Below the pieces are notes generated by a model. That model did not search any database, was not told the DNA's origin, and was given only the letters and a program-made list of their open reading frames with translations. From an uncultured Eubacterium sp. (lineage in GTDB: Bacteria > Bacillota > Clostridia > Lachnospirales > Lachnospiraceae), in contig CAJUHV010000004.1 in assembly GCA_910586445.1 (NCBI GenBank), positions 1-64,000 on the forward strand: a DNA stretch of 64,000 nt. The letters are read 5' to 3'. Below are positions 1 to 8,439 of this stretch, piece after piece (position 1 is the first letter of the stretch; each line of letters begins with the position of its first letter). A program made the position numbers and the translations under genes.

Positions 1-28
1 TATTTGGTTAAAATAAACAACCTTTCCG

Positions 29-66
29 ATTTTTCAAACACGCTCTAGAGCGTGTCTTAAAAATGC
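29..66. repeat. MITE end fragments (TIR-TA-TIR)
   Basis: Two terminal repeats meet at a shared TA. To the left is the right end of the element family found complete at 40675-40834 and 49640-49817. To the right is a variant end, GAGCGTGTCTTAAAAATGC. The same variant lies in inverted form just after the 49.8 kb copy, which shows it is a recurring second TIR type. No complete element is present here. Confidence 0.75.
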
Positions 67-159
67 GGCCTGCAGGTCGTGTCATAAAGATTTATGAGAA
101 ACCCGTTTGCAAAAGGCATAATCTTTTGTATAATAAAAGCAGCGAAAGAAGGTGATATT

Positions 160-969
160 TTGAGTACGGCAGAGCAGATACATCAACAAGATTTGGAGCG
201 TTTAAAATCACTAAGATACATGGACGATGATTTTATGACTGTCTGTCTTGCAGATCATTTTGAAGGTGTGGAACTGATACTCAGGATTATTTTAGGACAT
301 GAGGATATTAAGATTAAATCGGTTCAGACACAAAAACCGATGAAAAATCTGCCGGGCCGTTCTGCTGCTTTAGATGTTCATGCAGTTGACAGTGCCGGCA
401 AAGAATTTGATATAGAAATTCAAAGGTCAAGCGCAGGGGCGGGCGCGAAAAGAGCCAGGCATAACAGCAGTCTGTTAGATGCACATATATTAAATCCCGG
501 AGATGATACAGAAAATATTCCTGACAGCTATGTTATTTTCATTACAGAAAATGATATCATGAAAGGAAATGAGCCGACATATCCAGTAGAAAGATATGTC
601 ACAATCAAAGAGAACAAGGTATTGTTTGGCGATGGTTCACATATCATATATGTTAATGGAAAATATAGGGGCAATGATGAAATCGGGAAACTAATGCACG
701 ATTTTTCATGTACAAATCCCGAGGATATGAATTATGAAGTACTTGCAAAAAAAGCAAGGTATTTCAAACAGAATGAGAAAGGAGTTGCAGCCATGTGTAA
801 GATTATGGAGGATATGAGAAATGAAGCAGCGTTAGATTATGCAAGAGAAACCGCCAGAAGAATGATTAAGGACGGCGAACTGCCGCTTGAAAAAATTGCA
901 CATTATGTACCGCCTTTATCAATGGACGAACTAAAAGAACTTGAAGCTGAAGTTATACAGCCGGCATGA
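160..969 (+). CDS. PD-(D/E)XK nuclease family transposase-like protein
   Basis: This protein of about 269 aa resembles the Rpn/YhgA-like 'PD-(D/E)XK nuclease family transposase' proteins common in Lachnospiraceae. The core is visible as a D in LDVHAVD followed by EFDIEIQRS, an E-x-Q version of the nuclease motif, and then the conserved RARHNSSLLD stretch. I chose the TTG at 160 because GAAGGTGA sits just upstream; the ATG at 94 lies next to repeat DNA and has no good ribosome site. Family members are inferred to promote recombination or behave as domesticated endonucleases. The gene stands alone, flanked by a MITE end and a terminator, and faces the his operon. Confidence 0.8.
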   Translation: MSTAEQIHQQDLERLKSLRYMDDDFMTVCLADHFEGVELILRIILGHEDIKIKSVQTQKPMKNLPGRSAALDVHAVDSAGKEFDIEIQRSSAGAGAKRARHNSSLLDAHILNPGDDTENIPDSYVIFITENDIMKGNEPTYPVERYVTIKENKVLFGDGSHIIYVNGKYRGNDEIGKLMHDFSCTNPEDMNYEVLAKKARYFKQNEKGVAAMCKIMEDMRNEAALDYARETARRMIKDGELPLEKIAHYVPPLSMDELKELEAEVIQPA

Positions 970-1000
970 TCAAACAGTTTCATCAGGCTTTTATACAAAA

Positions 1001-1034
1001 ATGCTGCATCCGCCATACAGCGATGCAGCATTTT
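1001..1034. terminator. Bidirectional hairpin between convergent genes
   Basis: A perfect 9-bp stem (TGCTGCATC / GATGCAGCA) around an 11-nt loop has A-rich sequence on the left and T-rich sequence on the right. It can therefore end both the plus-strand nuclease gene and the minus-strand his operon. Confidence 0.8.
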
Positions 1035-1061
1035 AAAACATATTCTTATTTTAAATACGGC

Positions 1062-2342
1062 CTACCTCTGTGACACTTCACGAGTGACATCCTTCCATGT
1101 CAGTCCTTTTTCTACCATCAATACCATCAGATGATATAAAAAGTCGGCAGCTTCGTATTTGATTTCTTCTGGATCTGGATTTTTGGCTGCAATAATAATT
1201 TCTGCCGCTTCTTCTCCCAGTTTTTTTAATATTTTATCAATTCCTTTGTCAAACAGGTAATTGGTGTAAGATCCTTCTTTTGGATGTTCCTTCCGGTCTA
1301 GTATAACGGCATATTCTTCCTCAAATACCTTTAGAGGATTGCGCTCCATATACTCTTTGTGTACGATCTCATTATGAAAACAGCTGTATTTGCCGGTATG
1401 GCAGGCAGCACCGATCTGAGATACTTTTGCAAGAATCGTGTCTTTGTCACAGTCTGCGGTCAGGGATTTTACATACTGGATATGGCCGGAAGTCATTCCT
1501 TTCAGCCACAGTTCTCCCCTGCTCCTGCTGTAATACGTCATCTTTCCCGTCGTAATCGTCTTTTCAAATGCCTCTTTGTTCATATACGCCAGCATCAGCA
1601 CCTCGCCTGTCCGGTAATCCTGCGCAATGACAGGAACCATGCCGTCGGAATTCAGCTTGAGGTCTTCCCATTTTAACGACGGTTCAAAATTATCCATTTT
1701 TATGCCGTGTGCGGAAAGTGCTGACTTTAACTCCATAACGTTCACTTCAATGCCGTTTAGAAATTCACCGTATATGCCGCGTGAATGTTCACGTTGAAGG
1801 ACATTCACAAGCTCATCCAGATGATCACCCTGACAGAGCGCGACATACTGTGTATCTGTCAGATTTTCGATCGCATCCAGCATGGAGGCATTCATAACCA
1901 GCATTTCATGTATTTTTTCCTTAATAACTTCCCGGTGCTTGAATATAAAATCTATGTTTTTCACAGACACCAGTATTTTATCATGGCCAAACCGTGAAGC
2001 GGCCTCATCTACCAGCTCAAAGCAGTACGGCTTGGAACTGTTGATCAGCACCTGCTTGCATCCTGCATAAAGCAGCTTTTTTACATCTTCGAGTCGTTTT
2101 ATATTGCCGCCTCCGCATGTAGGTATTTCGATCAGACGGTTTAATTCACGGATTGTATGCAGGTTTTTTTCATGCTCCTGATCCTCGTTTGAAAGATCAA
2201 ATACAAAGATTTTGTCGATGCCGCCGTCGTTATAAGCCTTCGCAAGGAACTTTAAGTCCCCGGCGGGAGTTAAGTCCTGCGGGCTGCTTATGGGTATACC
2301 GTCTTTGATATACAGCGTAGCCGCTAAAATTTTTCGTTCCAT
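1062..2342 (-). CDS. hisI: HisIE with an N-terminal HisA/HisF-like domain
   Basis: This is a bifunctional phosphoribosyl-AMP cyclohydrolase / phosphoribosyl-ATP pyrophosphatase, steps 2 and 3 of histidine synthesis. The HisI domain is about residues 222-330, with SRSRGELW, the metal-binding DCDKD at 297-301 and the CHTGKYSC cysteines. HisE is about residues 340-426, with KKLGEEAAEIIIAAK and YEAADFLYHLMV. Residues 1-210 are extra: they look like a HisA/HisF-type barrel half (IPTCGGGNIKRLEDVKKLLYAG), which explains the length of 426 aa against about 210-230 for an ordinary HisIE. It is the last gene of the operon, 102 bp after hisD. The role of the N-domain is unknown to me. Confidence 0.93.
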   Translation of the reverse strand: MERKILAATLYIKDGIPISSPQDLTPAGDLKFLAKAYNDGGIDKIFVFDLSNEDQEHEKNLHTIRELNRLIEIPTCGGGNIKRLEDVKKLLYAGCKQVLINSSKPYCFELVDEAASRFGHDKILVSVKNIDFIFKHREVIKEKIHEMLVMNASMLDAIENLTDTQYVALCQGDHLDELVNVLQREHSRGIYGEFLNGIEVNVMELKSALSAHGIKMDNFEPSLKWEDLKLNSDGMVPVIAQDYRTGEVLMLAYMNKEAFEKTITTGKMTYYSRSRGELWLKGMTSGHIQYVKSLTADCDKDTILAKVSQIGAACHTGKYSCFHNEIVHKEYMERNPLKVFEEEYAVILDRKEHPKEGSYTNYLFDKGIDKILKKLGEEAAEIIIAAKNPDPEEIKYEAADFLYHLMVLMVEKGLTWKDVTREVSQR

Positions 2343-2444
2343 ATATTTCAGACCTTTCTATTCGTTTTTTAACCAAATGCCACAGACGCATGCCGCCTGT
2401 GAAGCAGATATTCGGCTTATGCGCTTTTAAAACCGCAGCATGCG

Positions 2445-3755
2445 CTACTGATCCAGCTTCGTGCCGCCTTCAAACCGGACGCGGATCGAATTGGCATGCG
2501 CCGTCAGCTGCTCGCTTTCTGCAAACTGTATGATATCTTTGTAAACCGGCTTTAGAGCTTCTTTGGAATATGATATAATGCTGGATTTTTTTATAAAGTC
2601 ATCTACGCTGAGCGCCGAGAAAAACCGTGCCGTCCCATTTGTCGGCAGCACATGGTTCGGCCCTGCATAATAATCGCCCAGAGGCTCTGAACTGTACGGC
2701 CCGATAAAAATAGCTCCGGCATTGCGTATTTTAGTCATAATTTCAAACGGATTTTTTGTTAAAATCTCCAGATGCTCGCTCGCAATCGCATTGGCTGCGT
2801 CTACTGCCTCATCCATGCTGCCGGCTGTCAGGATATAGCCGTAATTGTCCAGCGATTTTTGAATAATATCCCTGCGGGACAGCCTGGCGGCAAAGCGGTC
2901 TACTTCCTTTGACACCTGTTCGGCAAGCTCTTTTGAGGTCGTGATCAATATCGCAGACGCCATTTCATCATGCTCTGCCTGCGACAATAAATCTGCTGCC
3001 GCATAGGATGGATCTGCGGTTTCATCTGCGAGTACCAGAATTTCACTCGGCCCGGCTACCGAATCGATGCTGACATAGCCGAATACGGCTTTTTTCGCAA
3101 GTGCCACATAGATATTTCCAGGTCCGACGATTTTATCAACCTTTGGTATGCTCTGTGTGCCGAATGCCATGGCAGCGACTGCCTGCGCGCCTCCGACTTT
3201 ATAAACAGCATCCGCTCCGGCTTCTTTTGCAGCTACAAGAGTGGATGGATTTACCCTGCCGTCTGCTCCCGGAGGCGTCGTCATAATAATACGTGAAACG
3301 CCCGCCGCCTTTGCCGGAATGATATTCATAAGCACAGATGAAGGATAGACAGCCTTTCCGCCCGGCACATACACGCCGGCCGTTTCAAGCGGTATGACCT
3401 TCTGCCCTAAAATAATTCCGTTCTCCTTGGAATCAAACCATGAATACTGGCGCTGCTTTTCATGAAAGCTGCGTATGCTTTCCAAAGACTTACGGATTAC
3501 ATGAAGCAGCGACGGATCAACCTCACGATAAGCCTGCGAGATCTCTTCTTCTGTTACAAGTATATTATCTGCACAGATATCCGCGCCGTCAAAACGTTTC
3601 GTATATTCAAAGACTGCCTCATCACGCCTTCTGCGGACATCTTCGATAATATCATTGACGCGTCCTTCAAATTCGCTGTAATTGTTCGGGCTTCGCTTTA
3701 AAAGGTTTTCTAATATATCTTCTGTAGTTTCTTTTGTAAGCTCTATGATTTTCAT
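2445..3755 (-). CDS. hisD: Histidinol dehydrogenase
   Basis: This zinc enzyme carries out the final two NAD-dependent oxidations of L-histidinol to L-histidine. At 436 aa it has the normal length. It shows the family core KVGGAQAVAAMAFGT, KIVGPGNIYVALAKK, the SVAGPSEILVLAD block and the C-terminal GPNHVLPTNGTARF stretch. Its start codon overlaps the stop of hisG (ATGA-type overlap), so the two are probably translationally coupled. Confidence 0.97.
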   Translation of the reverse strand: MKIIELTKETTEDILENLLKRSPNNYSEFEGRVNDIIEDVRRRRDEAVFEYTKRFDGADICADNILVTEEEISQAYREVDPSLLHVIRKSLESIRSFHEKQRQYSWFDSKENGIILGQKVIPLETAGVYVPGGKAVYPSSVLMNIIPAKAAGVSRIIMTTPPGADGRVNPSTLVAAKEAGADAVYKVGGAQAVAAMAFGTQSIPKVDKIVGPGNIYVALAKKAVFGYVSIDSVAGPSEILVLADETADPSYAAADLLSQAEHDEMASAILITTSKELAEQVSKEVDRFAARLSRRDIIQKSLDNYGYILTAGSMDEAVDAANAIASEHLEILTKNPFEIMTKIRNAGAIFIGPYSSEPLGDYYAGPNHVLPTNGTARFFSALSVDDFIKKSSIISYSKEALKPVYKDIIQFAESEQLTAHANSIRVRFEGGTKLDQ

Positions 3756-4414
3756 CGTATCTGCTCCTTAAAAATATTTGCCTTTAATGCGGCAATCAAT
3801 CTGGTAATGCGTTCATTTTCCATTTTCATGCTGACCGGATTTACAACCATCCGTGCGGACAGCGGACAGACTTCTTCTAATACTTCCAGACCGTTTTCAC
3901 GCAGTGTGGACCCGGTTTCTACGATATCTACGATTACCTCAGATAATCCTACGATCGGTGCCAGTTCAATTGAACCGTTTAGTTTTATTATTTCCACCGT
4001 CTGATGTTTTTTGTTGTAAAAATAGTCTTTTGCAATATGCGGGTATTTTGAGGCCACGCGGATTAATTCGCGGCGGTTTAACGCTTCTGCTGCCTGCTTC
4101 GGCCCGCAGACACACATCCTGCAGTTTCCAAATCCTAAGTCCAGCACTTCATATATTTTGCGGTTTTCCTCCAAAATCGTGTCTGCACCTACCACACCGA
4201 TATCCGCTGCCCCATATTCTACATAGATCGGCACATCCGGCCCTTTTGCAAGGAAGAAACGCAGTTTTTCTTTTTCATTTACAAAAATCAGTTTCCGTGT
4301 ATCTTTGTCCTTCATTTCTTCGCAGGTAATGCCGATTTTTTCAAACAATTCCAGAGTTTTTCTGGCAAGCCTGCCTTTTCCAAGGGCAAATGTCAAATAT
4401 CTGCTGTCTTCCAT
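3752..4414 (-). CDS. hisG: ATP phosphoribosyltransferase, short form
   Basis: This is the first committed step of histidine synthesis, joining ATP and PRPP. At 220 aa it is the short HisG form, which lacks the C-terminal regulatory domain and needs HisZ. Visible family features are the N-terminal LTFALGKGRL, the GVVGADTI block and the PRPP-binding EIVETGSTL-like run (VDIVETGSTLREN). The gene sits 3 bp after hisZ and overlaps hisD by 4 bp. Confidence 0.96.
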   Translation of the reverse strand: MEDSRYLTFALGKGRLARKTLELFEKIGITCEEMKDKDTRKLIFVNEKEKLRFFLAKGPDVPIYVEYGAADIGVVGADTILEENRKIYEVLDLGFGNCRMCVCGPKQAAEALNRRELIRVASKYPHIAKDYFYNKKHQTVEIIKLNGSIELAPIVGLSEVIVDIVETGSTLRENGLEVLEEVCPLSARMVVNPVSMKMENERITRLIAALKANIFKEQIR

Positions 4415-4417
4415 GTC

Positions 4418-5611
4418 TTACTCTCCGTTCATAAACTGCAGCCTTGCAATCTGATTGCGTTTTGCATAATTTTCATAGTCTGCGGCTGTCCTGCCGCCTG
4501 TCTGGTAAATCAGCTCTATGCTGCAGCCTGCAGCGCGCTGTTTTCTGGCATAAATAATGGCGTCTTCACGATGTGCCTCATCATATACAACCAGCTGGTT
4601 TTTATGTTCTACCGACACGTCGATCTTCTGCCTGGACAATGCGGCCATCAGCTGGTCAATGACAATTACAAACCCGATCGCAGGAGACTGCTTGCCAAAA
4701 TGTTTCAGCAGGTGGTCATAACGCCCGCCTTTTACAATCGGCTCTCCGCTGCCAAATGTATAGCCGTTAAATATAATACCTGAATAATATTTGTAGCTGC
4801 TTATTACACCGAGCTCAAAGCTGATATACTTATCAATGCCATACAATAAAAACAGTGACTGCAGCTTTTCCAGATGCTCCATAGCGTCATATACTTTTGG
4901 ATATTTTCTGGCAATTTCCTTGGCATGTAAAAAATCCTCCGCAGACTGGTATATGTCTCCAAGCATTGTAAACAGCTCTGCCAAGCCGTCCTCTAAATGC
5001 TTAGGTTCCAGAAAGCTTTCTACACCAAAAAAGTTGTTATTCATAATCAGGTCGCGCAGCGACTCTTCTTCCTCTTCGTCAAGGCCTGCGGATTCCATCA
5101 TTCCCTGCAGAATGCCGACATGGCCGACGCTCAGCTGGAATTCTTTCAGTCCTGCGCCAAGCAGGCATTCTACAATCATGGACAAAATCTCAGCCTCTGC
5201 ATCTGCGGTATCATCTCCGATCAATTCCGCTCCCAGCTGCGTATTCTCTTTCAAACGCCCCTGCAGGCTGCCTGTGTGGATAAATGTATTTCCTTTGTAG
5301 CAGACGCGGATCGGCATAGTGTCATCTTTATAATAATTTGAAACAAAACGCGCGATCGACGGCGTTATATCGGGACGCAGCACAAGCGTATTTCCTTCCC
5401 GGTCAAAAAACTTGTAAAGATCCTTGGATTTAATCGATCCGACCTCTTTGCCGAATACGTCAAAAAATTCAAACGACGGCGTCTGAATCGAATGATATCC
5501 ATAAGTCTTTAAAATATGGTGCAGCTTGTCCTCCAGATATAACTTTTTTTCACATTCTTCATTATAAATATCCCTGACACCTTCCGGTGTATGCAGCAGA
5601 TGCTGTCTCAT
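4418..5611 (-). CDS. hisZ: ATP phosphoribosyltransferase regulatory subunit HisZ
   Basis: This is a class II histidyl-tRNA-synthetase-like paralogue that forms a complex with short HisG and gives it activity and histidine feedback. It keeps synthetase-like motifs (TPEGVRDI near the N-terminus, VLRPDITPSIARFV, and the late GGRYDHLLKHFG). At 397 aa it matches HisZ and lacks the anticodon-binding domain. AAGGAG lies 7 nt before the ATG. It is the first gene of the his operon, behind a leader of about 150 nt. Confidence 0.95.
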   Translation of the reverse strand: MRQHLLHTPEGVRDIYNEECEKKLYLEDKLHHILKTYGYHSIQTPSFEFFDVFGKEVGSIKSKDLYKFFDREGNTLVLRPDITPSIARFVSNYYKDDTMPIRVCYKGNTFIHTGSLQGRLKENTQLGAELIGDDTADAEAEILSMIVECLLGAGLKEFQLSVGHVGILQGMMESAGLDEEEEESLRDLIMNNNFFGVESFLEPKHLEDGLAELFTMLGDIYQSAEDFLHAKEIARKYPKVYDAMEHLEKLQSLFLLYGIDKYISFELGVISSYKYYSGIIFNGYTFGSGEPIVKGGRYDHLLKHFGKQSPAIGFVIVIDQLMAALSRQKIDVSVEHKNQLVVYDEAHREDAIIYARKQRAAGCSIELIYQTGGRTAADYENYAKRNQIARLQFMNGE

Positions 5612-5658
5612 GTCTATACTCCTTAATTATATATTTCACCTGCCGCCCGCAGCTCACT

Positions 5659-5770
5659 CAGACAGAACACGCTGGTCTTAAATCCGGCTGCCTGTCTGAT
5701 CCACGTTCGGGCAGGACAAAATTCAAACAAAAATGCAGCTTTATCAGCGAAGCTGTCTTTTTATAGTATA
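5659..5770 (-). promoter_or_regulatory. his operon promoter -10 and leader
   Basis: Read on the minus strand, a TATACT -10 (5765-5770) precedes a leader of roughly 150 nt before hisZ. No convincing -35 is seen. The leader begins with a 6-bp hairpin (CAGCTT/AAGCTG) and holds a 7-bp inverted repeat, CAGACAG/CTGTCTG (5659-5665 with 5692-5698). I looked for T-box features and found none, so the leader is a candidate for some other control or for none. Confidence 0.45.
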
Positions 5771-5868
5771 CTGGTTTTCTATGTATTTGTATAGCAGTAT
5801 TTTAAAATCATCCTTTAACACTTTAAATAAGCAAATCTTTTTTATTATATACAATTTAGCAGAACATG

Positions 5869-6402
5869 TCAATCTCTCATAGATAAGTCCTTCTGCACCG
5901 CATCAAGGTATGGCACAAAGACGCCGCCTGATGATCCAAAGAAAAAATCCGGCTCTAACTCTTCGTAACGAAAGCTTTTTCTGCCCCCGTCTTTCATGCG
6001 CTGCCAAAATTCCATCAGCTTAGAATGCCTTAGATAATAAAATTCATCTCTTGCAGAATATGAAATCAGAAAAAAGGCTATCCCGCCCTGCTTTTCAAAG
6101 TTCTGCATAAAAACAACCTGATGCTCATGTATATTCTGCAGCGGGAATGTATCCGTCCGGCACTCTTTCGCATCAAAGCAGACTGGGATACCCTGTATGG
6201 CCCCGATATAATCTACCGTACTTTTCTGGTCAAAATAGGCCAGCGTAATGTGCCTGGTCTGTTTGTCTATTTTAATCGGCGTAATCGGGGTCGGTATTTT
6301 TTGAATAAGCGCAAGGCCGTGTTCCAAATATTTCTCATTTGTGCGGTTGATATATTCTTCAAATGTTGACCCGCGCAGGCCGCGTGAATTCCAAGTCGGC
6401 AT
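5869..6402 (-). CDS. recU: Holliday junction resolvase RecU
   Basis: This is a Firmicutes-type Holliday junction endonuclease used in recombination repair and chromosome segregation. At 177 aa it shows the RecU signature: the N-terminal RGLRGSTFEEYIN and the nuclease core STVDYIG followed by CFDAKEC, which carries the D, D/E and K active-site residues. The C-terminal FFFGSSGGVFVPYLDAV also fits. Here it stands alone between the his operon and rluA, whereas in Bacillus it pairs with a penicillin-binding protein gene. Confidence 0.93.
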   Translation of the reverse strand: MPTWNSRGLRGSTFEEYINRTNEKYLEHGLALIQKIPTPITPIKIDKQTRHITLAYFDQKSTVDYIGAIQGIPVCFDAKECRTDTFPLQNIHEHQVVFMQNFEKQGGIAFFLISYSARDEFYYLRHSKLMEFWQRMKDGGRKSFRYEELEPDFFFGSSGGVFVPYLDAVQKDLSMRD

Positions 6403-6532
6403 CGGGAAATCCTTTCTTTAATTTAAGCTTCATTTTTATCAGCTTTAGCTGCTTTTCAACCAATCATCTTCAGTTACTTACCATTAATTATCCTTTGCAG
6501 CTTTTTATAATTATCTTTAATTACTGTTCATT

Positions 6533-6590
6533 CAATGATCTTTAATTGGTTTTCAATGATCTTTAATTGGTTCAATCATCTTTAGTTGAT
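6533..6590. repeat. Short tandem repeat upstream of recU
   Basis: Three imperfect copies of a unit of about 20 bp (CAATGATCTTTAATTGGTTT) lie in the 240-bp AT-rich spacer between the RluA-type gene and recU. Related, more degenerate words such as TCTTTAATT and TTCATTCATCTTTCAT fill the rest of the spacer. Nothing codes here. Confidence 0.6.
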
Positions 6591-6642
6591 GTTCTATTTT
6601 TACTTTGAGCTGCTTTTTTAATCACTGATCTTTCATCGATGT

Positions 6643-7737
6643 TCATTCATCTTTCATATGGTTATTCATGATCTTTAACTGCTGTTCGATCTTTTGAAAC
6701 ATCTCAGGGAGCGGAGCTGTCACTTCTGTGCCGTCTGCCAGACATATGCGGTATGCATGCAGCAGCTGGTGTGTCAGCCCTGCCGTTTTAGAAAACTGCT
6801 CATTTGCCTTCCTGCTGCCGTATTTAGCGTCACCTATAATCGGGTGTCCGGCTGCGGCCAGATGTGCCCGGATTTGATGAGACCGGCCGGTAATCAGATG
6901 AACCTCGAGCAGTGTAAATCCTTTATACTGGCGGATGGGCTTATATTCTGTCTCAATCATCCATTTTTTATTAAGCGCCGGATTTTGTACGTCCATGCCG
7001 GCATCCAGATCTTTTTTTAAGCTTCCAGGCACCACATCTCCGTCTTTATAAATCTCAACTTTATTTTTCTCCAGATCCTTAGTAAGAAAAGCTTTTAGAT
7101 GCTGCTCTTTTTCCAGATTGCCGACAACGATACATCTGTAATATTTGGCAATGGAGCGGTCTCTCAGCTGTCTGGACATTGTCTGAAGGCCGCGCAGCGT
7201 CTTTCCGGCAATCAGTATACCGGATGTATTACGGTCCAGCCTGTTGCATACAGACGGCCGGAAGGTGCGCAGCATCTGCTGTGTGACGGCACCTGTATCC
7301 AGCAGATATTGTATGACCTGCTCATTTGCGGAAAAATCAGAAGGGACCGACTTTTGGGACAGCATGCCTGCAGGCTTATTTATGATTAAGACATCCTGAT
7401 TCTCAAAAAGTACCTGCAGCGGCTCCGCAGCGCGCCTGCGGCTGTCATATGCTGTCGAATTGCTTTTATCAGAATGTTGTTTTTTATTTAAATTATTATT
7501 TAATTTCAAATCAACGTCTGAACTGAATTTTTCAAATGTCTCGTCTGAAAAATACAGCGTTACGCAGTCGCCAGGTGATAAATGCACGCTGCCTTCTGCT
7601 TTTTTGCCATTGAGTACAATATTTTTTTTCCGCAGCATTTTATATATAAAACTATTCTGTGCATTCGGCAGAAGCTTATGGAGGTATTTATCCAGCCTCT
7701 GGCCGGCGTCATTGGGGCCGATCTGTAATTTTTTCAT
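6643..7737 (-). CDS. RluA-family 23S rRNA pseudouridine synthase
   Basis: It is predicted to convert uridine to pseudouridine in rRNA (RluC/RluD group). An S4 RNA-binding domain fills about residues 10-70 (AGQRLDKYLHKLLP). A linker of about 40 residues follows, then the catalytic domain with RLDRNTSGILIAGK, whose second-position D is the catalytic Asp, and the C-terminal GRSHQIRAHLAAAGHPIIGDAKYG. The length of 364 aa is typical with the linker. The exact target uridine cannot be read from the sequence. The start has only a moderate AAAGCGG ribosome site. Confidence 0.92.
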   Translation of the reverse strand: MKKLQIGPNDAGQRLDKYLHKLLPNAQNSFIYKMLRKKNIVLNGKKAEGSVHLSPGDCVTLYFSDETFEKFSSDVDLKLNNNLNKKQHSDKSNSTAYDSRRRAAEPLQVLFENQDVLIINKPAGMLSQKSVPSDFSANEQVIQYLLDTGAVTQQMLRTFRPSVCNRLDRNTSGILIAGKTLRGLQTMSRQLRDRSIAKYYRCIVVGNLEKEQHLKAFLTKDLEKNKVEIYKDGDVVPGSLKKDLDAGMDVQNPALNKKWMIETEYKPIRQYKGFTLLEVHLITGRSHQIRAHLAAAGHPIIGDAKYGSRKANEQFSKTAGLTHQLLHAYRICLADGTEVTAPLPEMFQKIEQQLKIMNNHMKDE

Positions 7738-8439
7738 AGTGGTTGCGTCCGCTTTCTATTTCATTTATTTATAGTTCGTATTTTGATAGATCTATAAGCA
7801 ATATTTTGATAGTTTTCATTCATAAAGTTTTTGCTTTATAATACACATTAAGTTAAAGTTCGTATCACTTAACGCTTCTTTAACTTAATGTTTATACGAT
7901 TTAATGGTTCTTTCAGTTGATACTCCAGCAGGTTGAGGTTTCTGCTAATATTCCTGCAGGTTGATATTACTGTAAACGACTATTACTACAACTTAATGTT
8001 CTTACAAGCCAACACTTTTCAAGTCTATATTCTTACAGGTTAAGATATTTTTCAGTTAATGTTCTTACAAGTTAATGTTCTTACAAGTTAATGTTCTTAC
8101 AAGTTAATGCTTCTACAAGTTAATGCTTCTACAAGTTAATGCTTCTACAAATTAATGCCTCTACAAGTTAATACTTCTACAAGTTAATACTTCTACAAGT
8201 TAATGCTTCTACAAGTTAATGCTTCTACAAATTAATGCCTCTACAAGTTAATGCTTCTACAAATCAATGCTCCTTTCAGTTAATGCTTTTATAAATTAAC
8301 GTTCCTTTCAGTTAATGCTTCTACAAATTAATATTTCAATCTAATATTTTCAGAAACTAATACTCCTAAATTAGAACTGCTTGAGCTAACACAATATCCA
8401 TAGATATCTAATTTTTCTAAATACCAATTGCTTCTATAA
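7738..8439. repeat. 0.7-kb non-coding spacer with a 16-bp tandem repeat array
   Basis: From about 8052 to 8335 a 16-bp unit (AAGTTAATGCTTCTAC) recurs about 17 times with drift between copies: GCTTCT, GTTCTT, ACTTCT and GCCTCT versions occur in runs. The flanks (7780-8050 and 8340-8430) hold more diverged forms such as CAGTTAATG and ACAGGTTAAG. The period is not a multiple of three and no reading frame is kept open. The array lies 3' of the YgiQ gene and 5' of the RluA-type gene. Confidence 0.9.

Noticed and set aside
94..159. ATG start for the first nuclease gene
   Set aside because: No ribosome site at 94, while the TTG at 160 has one and begins where the family does.
5612..5868. Possible T-box or His attenuator before hisZ
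   Set aside because: The leader of about 150 nt lacks the conserved T-box sequence and a run of His codons; only weak hairpins are seen.
8052..8335. CRISPR array
   Set aside because: The 16-bp units are directly head to tail with no spacers, and there are no cas genes.
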